Source: Actinomycetota bacterium
Lineage (GTDB): Bacteria; Actinomycetota; Actinomycetes; Mycobacteriales; Mycobacteriaceae
Reading direction: 5' to 3'
DNA length: 14,772 nt
Assembly (NCBI GenBank): GCA_005787665.1
Contig: SYAB01000161.1
Location: forward strand, 1-14,772
Shown here: piece by piece, positions 1 to 7,710 of the stretch
Numbering within the stretch: position 1 is the first letter of the stretch
Layout: each line of letters begins with the position of its first letter
Position numbers and translations under genes: made by a program
Notes under the pieces: model-generated
What the model was told of the DNA's origin: nothing
The model's database searches: none
What the model saw: the letters and a program-made list of their open reading frames with translations, nothing else

Positions 1-636
1 AACAACGCCGGGGTGATGTACCCGCCCAAGCAGACCACCGCCGCTGGGTTCGAACTGCACTTCGGCTCCAACCATCTCGGCCAGTTCGCCCTGACCGGTC
101 TGCTCCTGGGGAACCTGCTCGACGTTGACGGATCACGGGTGGTGGTGGTGGCCAGCATCGCGCACAACATCAAGGCAAAGATCGACTTCGAGGACCTGCA
201 GTGGGAACGGCGCCGCTATGACCGGGTGGCCTCCTACGGTCAGTCCAAACTCGCCAACCTGATGTTCGCCTACGACCTGCAGCGTCGCCTGGCGGCGGCG
301 GCGAAGACCAAGGGCGCCAAGACGATCGCCGTCGCGGCGCACCCCGGCGTGGCCGCCACCGAACTGGTCCGGCACGTGCCCGGCGCAAGCCTGCCGGGGG
401 TCAGCTGGCTCTCCGGCAGGCTGCTCAACAGTTCCGAACTGGGCGCGCTGCCCACGTTGCGGGCCGCCACCGACCCGGCCGTTCAGGGCGGGCAGTACTA
501 CGGCCCGGACGGGTTCCGGGAACTGCGCGGCTACCCCGTGCTGGCCACGTCGAGCGCCCAGTCCCGCGATGTCGCGATCCAGAAGCGGCTGTGGACGGTG
601 TCGGAGGAACTGACCGGCGTCACCTACCCGGTCTGA
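1..636 (+). CDS. short-chain dehydrogenase/reductase, 5' end cut by window
   Basis: This is the C-terminal two thirds (211 codons) of a classical Rossmann-fold SDR, an NAD(P)-dependent oxidoreductase of unknown substrate. The frame is open from base 1 and begins inside the family's conserved NNAG motif (bases 1-12), so the TGxxxGxG cofactor loop and roughly 90 residues lie upstream. The catalytic serine is the codon at 154-156 (VVVVAS), and the YxxxK pair is Tyr at 235-237 and Lys at 247-249 (YGQSK). The NHLGQF stretch and the C-terminal half resemble the retinol dehydrogenase/WWOX-like SDRs common in actinobacteria. By position it matches M. tuberculosis Rv0439c (from memory). moeA starts 6 bases after the stop, so the two are probably co-transcribed. 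The family call is firm; the substrate cannot be read from the sequence. Confidence 0.93.
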   Translation, partial: NNAGVMYPPKQTTAAGFELHFGSNHLGQFALTGLLLGNLLDVDGSRVVVVASIAHNIKAKIDFEDLQWERRRYDRVASYGQSKLANLMFAYDLQRRLAAAAKTKGAKTIAVAAHPGVAATELVRHVPGASLPGVSWLSGRLLNSSELGALPTLRAATDPAVQGGQYYGPDGFRELRGYPVLATSSAQSRDVAIQKRLWTVSEELTGVTYPV

Positions 637-642
637 CACCGG

Positions 643-1848
643 ATGCGCAGCGTCGAGGAGCATCGCCGCATCGTCGCCGGCCTCATCACCGGCCGGCCGC
701 CGGCCCGGGTCGAACTGGCGCGGGCGCAGGGCCTGGTGCTGTCCGAGGATGTGGTCGCGCCGCTGTCGCTACCGGTATTCGACAACTCCGCGATGGACGG
801 GTACGCGGTGCGCGCCGAGGATGTCGCCGGCGCGGAGCATGGCCACCCGGTGGAACTTCCGGTCGCCGAGGACATTCCGGCCGGGCGCACCGATCGGCTC
901 GCGCTCGCTCCGGGTACCGCGCACCGGATCATGACGGGCGCGCCGCTACCGGACGGTGCGACCGCGGTGGTGCCGGTAGAGGCGACCGACGGCGGCGTGA
1001 CCTCCGTCGTCATCCGCACGGCGGCCCGGGAAGGACAGCACATCCGCAGGGCCGGCGAGGACGTGACCGCCGGGACCACCGTCCTGCACCGGGCCCGGGT
1101 CATCACGCCGGCCGCCCTGGGACTGGCCGCCGCGCTTGGCCTGGCCGAATTGCCCGTGGTGCCGCCACCGCGGGTCCTGGTGATCTCGACCGGCTCCGAA
1201 CTGGTGGCCCCCGGAACCCCACTGGAACCCGGGCAGATCTACGAGTCCAACGCCGTCATGCTGGCCGCCGCGGTGCGGGAGGCCGGCGCCACCGTGGTCG
1301 ACATCGCCACCTGCGGGGACGATGTCGGGCAGTTCCGCGCCCTCCTCGACGACCTGGCCGGTAGCGCCGATCTGGTGATCACCTCCGGCGGGGTCAGCGC
1401 CGGAGCCTACGAGGTGGTCAAGGACGCCTTCGGTTCCTCGGCGGTGGAGTTCGTCAAGGTCGCCATGCAGCCCGGCATGCCGCAGGGCGCCGGTCGGATC
1501 GGCGGGTCCACCGGCCCGGCGATCGTCACCCTGCCGGGCAACCCGGTGAGCGCACTGGTGTCCTTCGAGGTGTTTCTGCGGCCCGCCCTGCGCGCCGCGA
1601 TGGGACGGCCCGATCCGGACCGCCCCCGGCGCAACGCGGTGCTCAGCGAGTCGCTGACCTCCCCGGGCGGCAAACGGCAGTTCCGTCGCGGCGTGTACGA
1701 CCCCGCCGCGGGCACCGTCACCAGCTACGGGCCGCCAGCCTCCCACCATCTGCGCTGGCTGGCCTCGGCCAACTGCCTGCTCGACATCGCCGAGGACGTC
1801 ACCCATATCTCCGCCGGGCAGCGGGTCGATGTGTGGGACCTGGGCTGA
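643..1848 (+). CDS. moeA: molybdopterin molybdenumtransferase MoeA
   Basis: MoeA catalyses insertion of molybdate into adenylylated molybdopterin, the last step of molybdenum cofactor synthesis in the cytoplasm. The 401-residue length is normal for the family. Visible motifs in order are [10 protein letters not shown] (48-57, containing the conserved acidic residue D52), [10 protein letters not shown] (97-106), ISTGSEL (181-187) at the start of the MogA-like domain, SGGVSAG (248-254) and LPGNPVSA (297-304), followed by the C-terminal beta-barrel domain IV. The ATG start gives an MRSVEEH N-terminus, which agrees with my memory of M. tuberculosis MoeA2 (Rv0438c); no strong ribosome binding site is visible. 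It sits 6 bases after the dehydrogenase stop and 23 bases before psd. No other molybdopterin gene is in the window, so its placement beside lipid genes looks like inherited synteny rather than a pathway cluster. Confidence 0.97.
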   Translation: MRSVEEHRRIVAGLITGRPPARVELARAQGLVLSEDVVAPLSLPVFDNSAMDGYAVRAEDVAGAEHGHPVELPVAEDIPAGRTDRLALAPGTAHRIMTGAPLPDGATAVVPVEATDGGVTSVVIRTAAREGQHIRRAGEDVTAGTTVLHRARVITPAALGLAAALGLAELPVVPPPRVLVISTGSELVAPGTPLEPGQIYESNAVMLAAAVREAGATVVDIATCGDDVGQFRALLDDLAGSADLVITSGGVSAGAYEVVKDAFGSSAVEFVKVAMQPGMPQGAGRIGGSTGPAIVTLPGNPVSALVSFEVFLRPALRAAMGRPDPDRPRRNAVLSESLTSPGGKRQFRRGVYDPAAGTVTSYGPPASHHLRWLASANCLLDIAEDVTHISAGQRVDVWDLG

Positions 1849-1871
1849 GCCACCCGACTAGACTCGGCCCG

Positions 1872-2576
1872 ATGGCCAGACGCCCCCATGACCACGACGA
1901 GTCCGGCCCGCAGCGGCTGGCCGCGCTGGTCCGATCCTCGATCCCGCCCGTTCACCCGGCCGGCTTCCCGTTCATCGCGGCCGGCGTCGCGGTGGCTGCC
2001 CTGGGCCGCAATCACCGCTGGGTCCGTCGTGCGGGCCTGGCGGCGGCGGGCGCGAACGCGGGGTTCTTCCGGCACCCGCCGCGCACACCCCCGACCCGGC
2101 CCGGCCTGGTGGTGGCCCCCGCCGACGGCCAGGTGTGCCTGATCGACACCGTGCCCCCGCCGGCCGAACTGGGTCTGTCCCCCGACCCGGTGCCCCGAAT
2201 CAGCATCTTCCTGTCCCTGCTGGACGCGCATGTGCAGCGCACCCCGGTCGGCGGCGAGGTGCTTGCCGTCGAGTATCGGCCCGGGCGCTTCCATTCCGCC
2301 GACCTGCCGGCCGCCAGTGCGGACAATGAACGCAACAGCGTCGTGATCCGCACGCCGGAGGGACATCAGGTGGTCGTCGTACAGATCGCCGGGCTCATCG
2401 CCCGTCGCATCGTCTGCGATCTGCACGCCGGCGACCGGGTGGCCATCGGTGACACCTACGGGTTGATCCGGTTCGGCTCCCGGCTGGACACCTACCTGCC
2501 GGCCGGCTCGGAGGTGCTCATCGAGTCGGGTCAGCGCGCACTGGCCGGCGAGACCGTGTTGGCCACACTGCCGTGA
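1872..2576 (+). CDS. psd: phosphatidylserine decarboxylase proenzyme
   Basis: Psd decarboxylates phosphatidylserine to phosphatidylethanolamine at the membrane, using a pyruvoyl group made by self-cleavage. The protein (234 residues) is of the short bacterial type. It shows FFRHP (65-69), APADG with the conserved Asp85, DAH with His120, DNER (151-154) and the self-cleavage site Gly202-Ser203 in RFGSRLD (Ser codon 2478-2480). Cleavage there would leave a beta chain of about 202 residues and an alpha chain of 32 residues starting with the pyruvoyl. A hydrophobic stretch near residues 32-64 fits membrane attachment. The ATG at 1872 (MARRPH) is preferred over an in-frame GTG at 1833 inside moeA, because it reproduces the N-terminus I recall for Rv0437c. 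The last four bases overlap the pssA start, so the enzyme is translated together with the one that makes its substrate. Confidence 0.97.
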   Translation: MARRPHDHDESGPQRLAALVRSSIPPVHPAGFPFIAAGVAVAALGRNHRWVRRAGLAAAGANAGFFRHPPRTPPTRPGLVVAPADGQVCLIDTVPPPAELGLSPDPVPRISIFLSLLDAHVQRTPVGGEVLAVEYRPGRFHSADLPAASADNERNSVVIRTPEGHQVVVVQIAGLIARRIVCDLHAGDRVAIGDTYGLIRFGSRLDTYLPAGSEVLIESGQRALAGETVLATLP

Positions 2577-3433
2577 CGAGCCCCCGGATCCCGATCCAGT
2601 CCCGCCGCGGGCTGCGCATCCTGCCCAGCGCCACCACCGTGCTGGCGATCTGCGCCGGACTCACCTCGATCAAGTTCGCACTCGATGAACGCCCGCATAT
2701 CGCGTTGGCCCTCATCGGTGCCGCCGCGGTGCTCGACGGTATCGACGGCGGCATCGCCCGCGCGCTGCACGCGCAGTCCCCGATGGGCGCCGAGATCGAC
2801 TCGCTGGCCGATGCGGTCAACTTCGGCGTCGCCCCGGCCCTGGTCGTGTACGTGACACTGCTGCCACACTCGCCGGTCGGCTGGATCTTCGTGCTGCTCT
2901 ACGCGGTGTGCATCGTGCTGCGACTGGCCCGGTTCAACGCACTGCTCGACGACGACACCCGCCCGGCCTACACCCGGGAGTACTTCGTGGGAATGCCCGC
3001 GCCGTGCGGCGCGGTCGGCGCGATCGGACCGCTGGCGGCGATGCTGCAGTTCGGCCAGGGCTGGTGGACCTCGACGTGGTTCGTCTGCGCATGGCTTGCG
3101 GCCAACTCGATACTGCTGGTGAGCCGGGTCCCGACGCTGGCCCTGAAGTCGGTGTCGGTGCCGGCCAACGCCGCACCCATCCTGCTCGGGCTGGTGGCAC
3201 TGGTCGCCGCGGGACTGCTGCTGTTCCCGTACATCCTGGTGCTGCTCATCATCGTGGGCTATCTGCTGATCATCCCCTTCACGATCCGCAGCCAGCGCTG
3301 GGTGGCGGCCCGGCCGGAGGCGTGGGACGTCAAACCGCAGCAACGCCGCGCGGCCCGTCGGGCAGCCCGGCGGGCCCAGCACCCGCACCGCCGATCCACC
3401 GCCCGACTGGGCCTGCGCAAGCCGGGAGGCTGA
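2573..3433 (+). CDS. pssA: CDP-diacylglycerol-serine O-phosphatidyltransferase
   Basis: PssA is an integral membrane enzyme that transfers phosphatidyl from CDP-diacylglycerol to serine, giving phosphatidylserine and CMP. The CDP-alcohol phosphatidyltransferase signature is complete: D55xxD58G59xxA62R63, then G72xxxD76xxxD80, which holds the metal and the CDP moiety. Several hydrophobic segments follow (about 85-116, 146-162, 178-196, 200-226), with a strongly basic, Arg-rich C-terminal tail from about residue 230. The 286 residues equal the length I recall for Rv0436c. The start is the GTG in the GTGA overlap with the psd stop, giving tight translational coupling. The order puts the decarboxylase before the synthase. 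The serine-specific call rests on the psd partner and on resemblance to mycobacterial PssA, since the signature alone does not fix the alcohol. Confidence 0.96.
   Translation: MTSPRIPIQSRRGLRILPSATTVLAICAGLTSIKFALDERPHIALALIGAAAVLDGIDGGIARALHAQSPMGAEIDSLADAVNFGVAPALVVYVTLLPHSPVGWIFVLLYAVCIVLRLARFNALLDDDTRPAYTREYFVGMPAPCGAVGAIGPLAAMLQFGQGWWTSTWFVCAWLAANSILLVSRVPTLALKSVSVPANAAPILLGLVALVAAGLLLFPYILVLLIIVGYLLIIPFTIRSQRWVAARPEAWDVKPQQRRAARRAARRAQHPHRRSTARLGLRKPGG
3424..3429 (+). promoter_or_regulatory. ribosome binding site of the AAA ATPase
   Basis: GGGAGG lies 5 bases before the ATG at 3435 and overlaps the last codons of pssA. It supports both the chosen start and translation as part of the pssA transcript. 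Confidence 0.7.
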
Positions 3434-3434
3434 C

Positions 3435-5612
3435 ATGGCCGAGAGCCTGACGCTGACCGCACGACTCAACACCGCGGCGCTGGATTCGCGGCGCGGTGTG
3501 GTGCGCCTGCACCCGGAGGTGATCGCCGCGCTCGGGATCCGGGAGTGGGACGCGGTGTCGCTGATGGGCTCGCGTACCACCGCGGCCGTGGTCGGGGTGG
3601 CCCCGGCCGGCACCCCGACCGGCACCGCACTGCTCGACGACGTCACGTTGTCCAATGCCGGGCTGCGCGAGGACGCGGGCGTGCTGGTGTCGCCGGTGAC
3701 GGTCTACGGCGCGCGATCGGTGACCCTGCGCGGTTCGGCGCTGGCCACCAGATCGGTGGCCTCCGGCGCGCTGCGCCAGGCCCTGCTCGGCAAGGTGCTC
3801 ACCGTCGGCGACACCGTGTCGTTGTTGCCGCGGGACCTGGGTCCCGGGACCTCGACGTCGGCCGCCAGTGCCGCGCTGGCCACCTCGGTGGGTATCACCT
3901 GGACCTCCGAACTGCTGACGGTCACCGGCACCGATCCGGCCGGTCCCGTTTCGGTGCAACCGAATTCGTCGGTGACCTGGGGGGAGGGCGCCGCGGACGC
4001 CGCACCGGCGAGCGGGGCCCAGGCCTCGGTCAGTCCGCCCACCGAATGGCCGGAGGAACCGCCGGTCAGTGTCGAGGACCTCAAAGGCCAGCATGTGCAG
4101 GCCGGCCGGCTCACCGAGTGGCTCAAGCTCGCCCTGGACGAACCGGCACTGCTGGAGAAGCTGGGCGCCAAACCCAACCTCGGCGTCCTGATCAGCGGGC
4201 CGGCCGGGGTGGGTAAGGCCCGCCTGGTGCGCGCGGTGTGCGCGGGCCGTCGTCTGGTCGAACTCGACGGTCCCGACACCGGCGCCCTGGCGGCCGGGGA
4301 ACGACAGCAGGCGGTGGCCCGCGCGGTGGCCGACGTGACGAACGGCGGCGGAGTGCTGCTGGTCTCCGATGTCGACGCGCTGCTGCCCGACCCGCCCGAA
4401 CCGGTGGCCACCATGATCCTCGCCGAACTGCGCAAGGCGGTCGCCGCACCGGGGGTCGCCCTCGTGGTGACCTCTCAGCAGCCCGACTCGCTGGACCGCC
4501 GGCTGCGCGCCCCCGACCTGTGCGACCGTGAGCTCGGGCTGAGCCTCCCCGACGGCGCCACCCGCAAGGCACTGCTGGAGGTCCTGCTGCGGGATGTGCC
4601 GGCGCAAGACCTCACCCTCGACGAAATCGCCGACCGTACACCAGGTTTCGTACGCGCCGACCTGGCTGCACTGGTCCGCGAGGCAGCGCTTCGGGCGGCC
4701 GCCAGGGCCAGCGAGGACGGACAGCCCCCGGCGCTGACCCAGCAGGACCTGATCGGCGCGCTGTCGGTGATCCGCCCGCTGTCCCGATCCAACACCGAGG
4801 AGGTGGCGGTCGGATCGGTGACCCTTGACGACGTCGGGGACATGGTGGCGACCAAGCAGGCGCTGACCGAGGCGGTGCTGTGGCCGTTGCAGCACCCGGA
4901 CACCTTCGCCCGACTGGGTGTCGACCCGCCGCGGGGTGTGCTGCTTTACGGGCCGCCGGGAACGGGCAAGACGTTCGTGGTACGCGCGCTGGCAAGTTCC
5001 GGCCGGCTGAGCGTACACGCCGTCAAGGGTTCGGAACTGATGGACAAGTGGGTGGGGTCCTCGGAGAAAGCGGTTCGCGAACTGTTCCGCCGCGCAAGGG
5101 ATTCCGCACCCTCGCTGGTGTTCCTCGACGAGATCGACGCACTCGCGCCACGGCGCGGGCAGAGCCACGACTCGGGGGTCACCGACCGGGTAGTGGCCGC
5201 TCTGCTGACCGAACTCGACGGTATCGAGCCATTGCGGGATGTGGTGGTCCTCGGCGCGACCAACCGGCCGGATCTGATCGACCCGGCGCTGCTGCGCCCG
5301 GGCCGGCTGGAGCGGCTGGTGTTCGTCGAACCGCCCGACGCCGATGCCCGATTCCAGATCCTGAAGACCGCCGGCAAGTCAGTGCCGCTCAGCGACGAGG
5401 TCGATCTCAAGGCGCTGGCCGCCGATTTGGACGGCTACAGCGCGGCGGACTGCGTGGCCCTGCTTCGCGAGGCCGCACTGACGGCCATGCGCCGTTCCAT
5501 CGACGCCGCCGACGTCACCGCCGCGGATGTGGCCACGGCCCGGGAGAACGTGCGCCCGTCCCTGGACCCGGAACAGGTGGAATCGTTGCGGGCGTTCGCG
5601 GCCGACCGCTGA
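3435..5612 (+). CDS. CDC48/p97-like two-ring AAA ATPase
   Basis: A cytoplasmic AAA unfoldase or segregase of the CDC48/VAT type, 725 residues, matching Rv0435c in place and size (from memory). The N-terminal region (1 to about 185) looks like the double-psi barrel substrate/adaptor domain of CDC48. ATPase domain D1 (about 210-445) has Walker A GPAGVGKAR (255-263) and a Walker B region ending SDVD (311-314). D2 (about 460-725) is canonical: Walker A GPPGTGKT (506-513), pore loop KWVG (538-541), Walker B LVFLDEID (561-568), sensor 1 ATNRPD (608-613) and arginine fingers in RPGR (621-624). D1 is atypical: the residue after the Walker A lysine is Ala262, and the catalytic Walker B glutamate is Val313. 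D2 therefore probably supplies most hydrolysis. No C-terminal proteasome-docking HbYX motif is present (it ends FAADR). Its substrate is unknown. Confidence 0.93.
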   Translation: MAESLTLTARLNTAALDSRRGVVRLHPEVIAALGIREWDAVSLMGSRTTAAVVGVAPAGTPTGTALLDDVTLSNAGLREDAGVLVSPVTVYGARSVTLRGSALATRSVASGALRQALLGKVLTVGDTVSLLPRDLGPGTSTSAASAALATSVGITWTSELLTVTGTDPAGPVSVQPNSSVTWGEGAADAAPASGAQASVSPPTEWPEEPPVSVEDLKGQHVQAGRLTEWLKLALDEPALLEKLGAKPNLGVLISGPAGVGKARLVRAVCAGRRLVELDGPDTGALAAGERQQAVARAVADVTNGGGVLLVSDVDALLPDPPEPVATMILAELRKAVAAPGVALVVTSQQPDSLDRRLRAPDLCDRELGLSLPDGATRKALLEVLLRDVPAQDLTLDEIADRTPGFVRADLAALVREAALRAAARASEDGQPPALTQQDLIGALSVIRPLSRSNTEEVAVGSVTLDDVGDMVATKQALTEAVLWPLQHPDTFARLGVDPPRGVLLYGPPGTGKTFVVRALASSGRLSVHAVKGSELMDKWVGSSEKAVRELFRRARDSAPSLVFLDEIDALAPRRGQSHDSGVTDRVVAALLTELDGIEPLRDVVVLGATNRPDLIDPALLRPGRLERLVFVEPPDADARFQILKTAGKSVPLSDEVDLKALAADLDGYSAADCVALLREAALTAMRRSIDAADVTAADVATARENVRPSLDPEQVESLRAFAADR

Positions 5613-5614
5613 GC

Positions 5615-6250
5615 TCACTCCTCCGAGAGCTGGAATTCGACCATCGCCGTGACGGTCTCGATGGCGTCGGTGAGAACGCCGACCCGGTCGGCCAGGCTGG
5701 GCGCGGCCAGTACGGCGTACCGGTCGGCCTGTCCCATCGGGACGCGAGCGGCCAAGGCGTAGAGGTGCCGGGACGGGTCGTCGGCGGTGTCGGCGTCGAC
5801 GGCGAGTGCGTCGGGCCGCAACTGGATGCCCCGGACTGCCGCCACCCGCTGGTAAAGCCCCTGGATCCGGTCGATGACATCGCCGATCTGTTCAGCACCC
5901 ACCGGCGGCCCGGGCTCGTCGGGCCAGGGTTCCACGACGGCCCGCGGATAGGGGTCGTCGGGCAGCCAGCGGAGCACCCGGATCCGCTCCCCCACCGGAG
6001 CCAGCAGTTGGTATTGGCCCTCCCCGAGGTCGGCGTGCTCGGCAATACGGGCCAGCGCCCCGACATCGCTACGGGTGTCCCCGCCGCCGACCTCCATGCC
6101 ACGACTGATCAGCACCACGCCGAATGCGGGGTCGGGCGCGGCCAGGCAGTCCCGCACCAGCTGGGAGTAGCGGGGCTCGAAGATCCGCAACGGTAGCGTC
6201 TCGCCCGGTAACAGGGCCGACTGCAGCGGAAACATCGGGCGGGCGGTCAC
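5615..6250 (-). CDS. stand-alone LON N-terminal (substrate-binding) domain protein
   Basis: A 211-residue protein made only of the LON substrate-binding domain; the AAA and Ser-Lys protease domains of Lon are absent. The signature is at the N-terminus: MFPLQSALLPGE (6-17), LPLRIFEPRY (19-28), then FGVVLISRGMEVGGGD (43-58) and the helical C-terminal half (about 115-211). Such proteins are thought to bind proteins or peptides, but no activity can be assigned. The GTG start at 6250 shares its G with the last base of the upstream TAG (TAGTG), which favours it over a longer frame reaching 6334 inside the preceding gene. The expected size agrees with Rv0434 (217 aa, from memory). It is the last gene of the minus-strand run, and its stop lies 2 bases from the AAA ATPase stop. 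Confidence 0.9.
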   Translation of the reverse strand: MTARPMFPLQSALLPGETLPLRIFEPRYSQLVRDCLAAPDPAFGVVLISRGMEVGGGDTRSDVGALARIAEHADLGEGQYQLLAPVGERIRVLRWLPDDPYPRAVVEPWPDEPGPPVGAEQIGDVIDRIQGLYQRVAAVRGIQLRPDALAVDADTADDPSRHLYALAARVPMGQADRYAVLAAPSLADRVGVLTDAIETVTAMVEFQLSEE

Positions 6251-6576
6251 TACCGGATACCGCCCGTGACGACGTCGCGCACGGGGGCGCTCTGGTCGGT
6301 GAAGGTGCACAGCGCCGCGGCAACCCCCACCCACAGATCGGGGTTGGCGGCGACCAACTGGTTGCCGTCCTCGCCGATCGCGGCGATGACCTGCCGTCGG
6401 GTGGCCTCACCCATCTCGACGTACTCCCGACAGGTGGTGTCCAGCAGGGCCGCGCCGTTGGCTCCGGTTCCGGCCTGGCCAGGCGTCGCGGTCGGGGTGC
6501 CGTCGACGGCCCGGCTGCACCCGGCCGCCAGCGTGACCCCGGCGGCCAGCAGTAGGACGGCGGTCCTGCGAATCAT
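6250..6576 (-). CDS. small predicted lipoprotein with two conserved-looking cysteines (HdeA-like pattern)
   Basis: A 108-residue exported protein. It has a lipoprotein signal peptide: basic MIRR, a hydrophobic core, then LAAGC with Cys20 as the lipidation residue. A Thr/Gly/Pro-rich linker (21-43) follows. The mature domain (about 44-108) has exactly two cysteines, Cys49 (TTCREYVEM) and Cys90 (AAALCTF), which could form one disulfide joining two helices; the ending DVV after the second Cys recalls the HdeA acid-chaperone pattern. That resemblance is weak and by eye. The ATG has an excellent upstream AGGAGGA. The gene is embedded in an operon: its ribosome binding site overlaps the end of the ligase gene, and its stop overlaps the LON-domain start by one base. 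I do not recall a counterpart here in M. tuberculosis. The gene and lipoprotein calls are good; function is unknown. Confidence 0.85.
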   Translation of the reverse strand: MIRRTAVLLLAAGVTLAAGCSRAVDGTPTATPGQAGTGANGAALLDTTCREYVEMGEATRRQVIAAIGEDGNQLVAANPDLWVGVAAALCTFTDQSAPVRDVVTGGIR

Positions 6577-6580
6577 GGTG

Positions 6581-6587
6581 TCCTCCT
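6581..6587 (-). promoter_or_regulatory. strong ribosome binding site of the small lipoprotein
   Basis: On the minus strand AGGAGGA lies 4 bases before the ATG at 6576. It overlaps the TAG stop (6586-6588) of the glutamate-cysteine ligase gene. It is the best Shine-Dalgarno match in the minus-strand run and suggests the lipoprotein is made in larger amounts than its neighbours. Confidence 0.75.
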
Positions 6588-7710
6588 AGACATCCAGCTC
6601 GGCGACGAGCGCGTCGACCACCGCACGGAGATCACCGCCGTGGGCCGCGGCCACCCGACGCTGGCGCTGATAGGACGCGCCCCGACGCGGGATGTCGGCG
6701 ACCGCGGCCAGTTCCTCGGCGCAGTGCAGCGAGTCCGCCACCGGTGCCAGTCGGGTCAGCAGATCGTCGAGGTCCTCGGTGACCAGCTTCTCGTTGCTGT
6801 CGGCGTCGAGGATGATGATCGCGTCCAGGCCGTAGCGGGCGGCGCGCCACTTGTTCTCCTGCACATGCCACGGCGGCATCACCGGGAGTTGCTCGCCCGC
6901 GTCGAGCCGGCGGTCCAGATCGACGACGAGGCAGTGTGTCAGGGCCACCAGTGCGGCGAGTTCGCGCAGATTGGACACCCCGTCGAACACCCGGATCTCG
7001 ACGGTGCCCAGATGGGGCGACGGCCTGATGTCCCAACGGATCTCGTTGACGTGGTCGATGATCCCGGTGGTCTTCTGATCGTGGACGAACCGTTCGAACT
7101 CCCGCCAGGTCTGGAACTGGAAGGGAAGGCCGGCGGTCGGCAACTGCTGGAACATCATCGCCCGGTTGCTGGCATAGCCGGTGTCCTGACCCGCCCAGAA
7201 CGGCGACGACGCCGAGAGCGCCAGCAGGTGCGGGTAATGGTTGAGCAGCGCGGAGATGATCGGCATGACCTTGTGGGCCGAGGACACCCCGACATGCACG
7301 TGCACCCCCCAGATCAGCATCTGCCGGCCCCACCATTGCGTGCGCTTGATCAACTCGGCATACCGGGGAGCATCGGTGAGCTTCTGGTTCGACCACTTCG
7401 CGAACGGGTGGGTGCCCGCGCAGAACAGATCCATCCCGCGATCGTGGACCGCCTCACGGGTCGACATCAGGGTGCCCCGCAGATCGGCCATCGCCTCGGG
7501 GACGGTGTCGCAGACCCCGGTGACGAGCTCAATGGTGTTGCGCAGCAACTCTTTGTGCACGTGCGGCGTCTCCCCGATGTCGGCGATCACCGCGGCCGCC
7601 TCGTTACTGAGGTCGCGGGTGCCGGCGTCGACGAGGGCGAACTCCCATTCGACTCCCAGCGTCGGCCGGGGGGAGCCCGCGAAGTCGAGCCTAGCCGGTA
7701 CGGATGACAC
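6586..7710 (-). CDS. YbdK-type carboxylate-amine ligase / glutamate-cysteine ligase family 2
   Basis: An ATP-dependent ligase of the GCS2/YbdK family, 374 residues; family members join the gamma-carboxyl of glutamate to an amine, and some have weak glutamate-cysteine ligase activity. Visible conserved segments are GVEWEF (19-24), which provides metal and ATP ligands, CAGTHPFA (97-104), the HVHVG strand (137-141), SSP...TGYASNR (168-183) and [18 protein letters not shown] (226-243). The protein matches Rv0433 in length and sequence as I recall it. The only usable start is the GTG at 7710, needed to keep GVEWEF; it overlaps the sodC 3' end by 20 bases. Mycobacteria use mycothiol rather than glutathione, so a true glutathione role is unlikely and the physiological substrate is unknown. 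Cytoplasmic; part of the minus-strand run. Confidence 0.94.
   Translation of the reverse strand: MSSVPARLDFAGSPRPTLGVEWEFALVDAGTRDLSNEAAAVIADIGETPHVHKELLRNTIELVTGVCDTVPEAMADLRGTLMSTREAVHDRGMDLFCAGTHPFAKWSNQKLTDAPRYAELIKRTQWWGRQMLIWGVHVHVGVSSAHKVMPIISALLNHYPHLLALSASSPFWAGQDTGYASNRAMMFQQLPTAGLPFQFQTWREFERFVHDQKTTGIIDHVNEIRWDIRPSPHLGTVEIRVFDGVSNLRELAALVALTHCLVVDLDRRLDAGEQLPVMPPWHVQENKWRAARYGLDAIIILDADSNEKLVTEDLDDLLTRLAPVADSLHCAEELAAVADIPRRGASYQRQRRVAAAHGGDLRAVVDALVAELDV

Noticed and set aside
3330..5168. A 612-codon open frame on the minus strand opposite pssA and the AAA ATPase gene.
   Set aside because: It is rich in His, Gln, Arg and Gly with no domain, and mirrors a well-conserved AAA gene. 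Long antisense frames are expected in high-GC DNA with strong third-position bias.
5613..5614. A terminator between the convergent AAA and LON-domain genes.
   Set aside because: Only 2 bases separate the stops and I see no strong hairpin with a T-run on either strand nearby; termination must lie within the opposite coding regions.
6251..6334. A longer N-terminus for the LON-domain protein reaching 6334.
   Set aside because: It lies inside the lipoprotein gene, is Arg/Gly-rich, and the LON domain begins right after the GTG at 6250.
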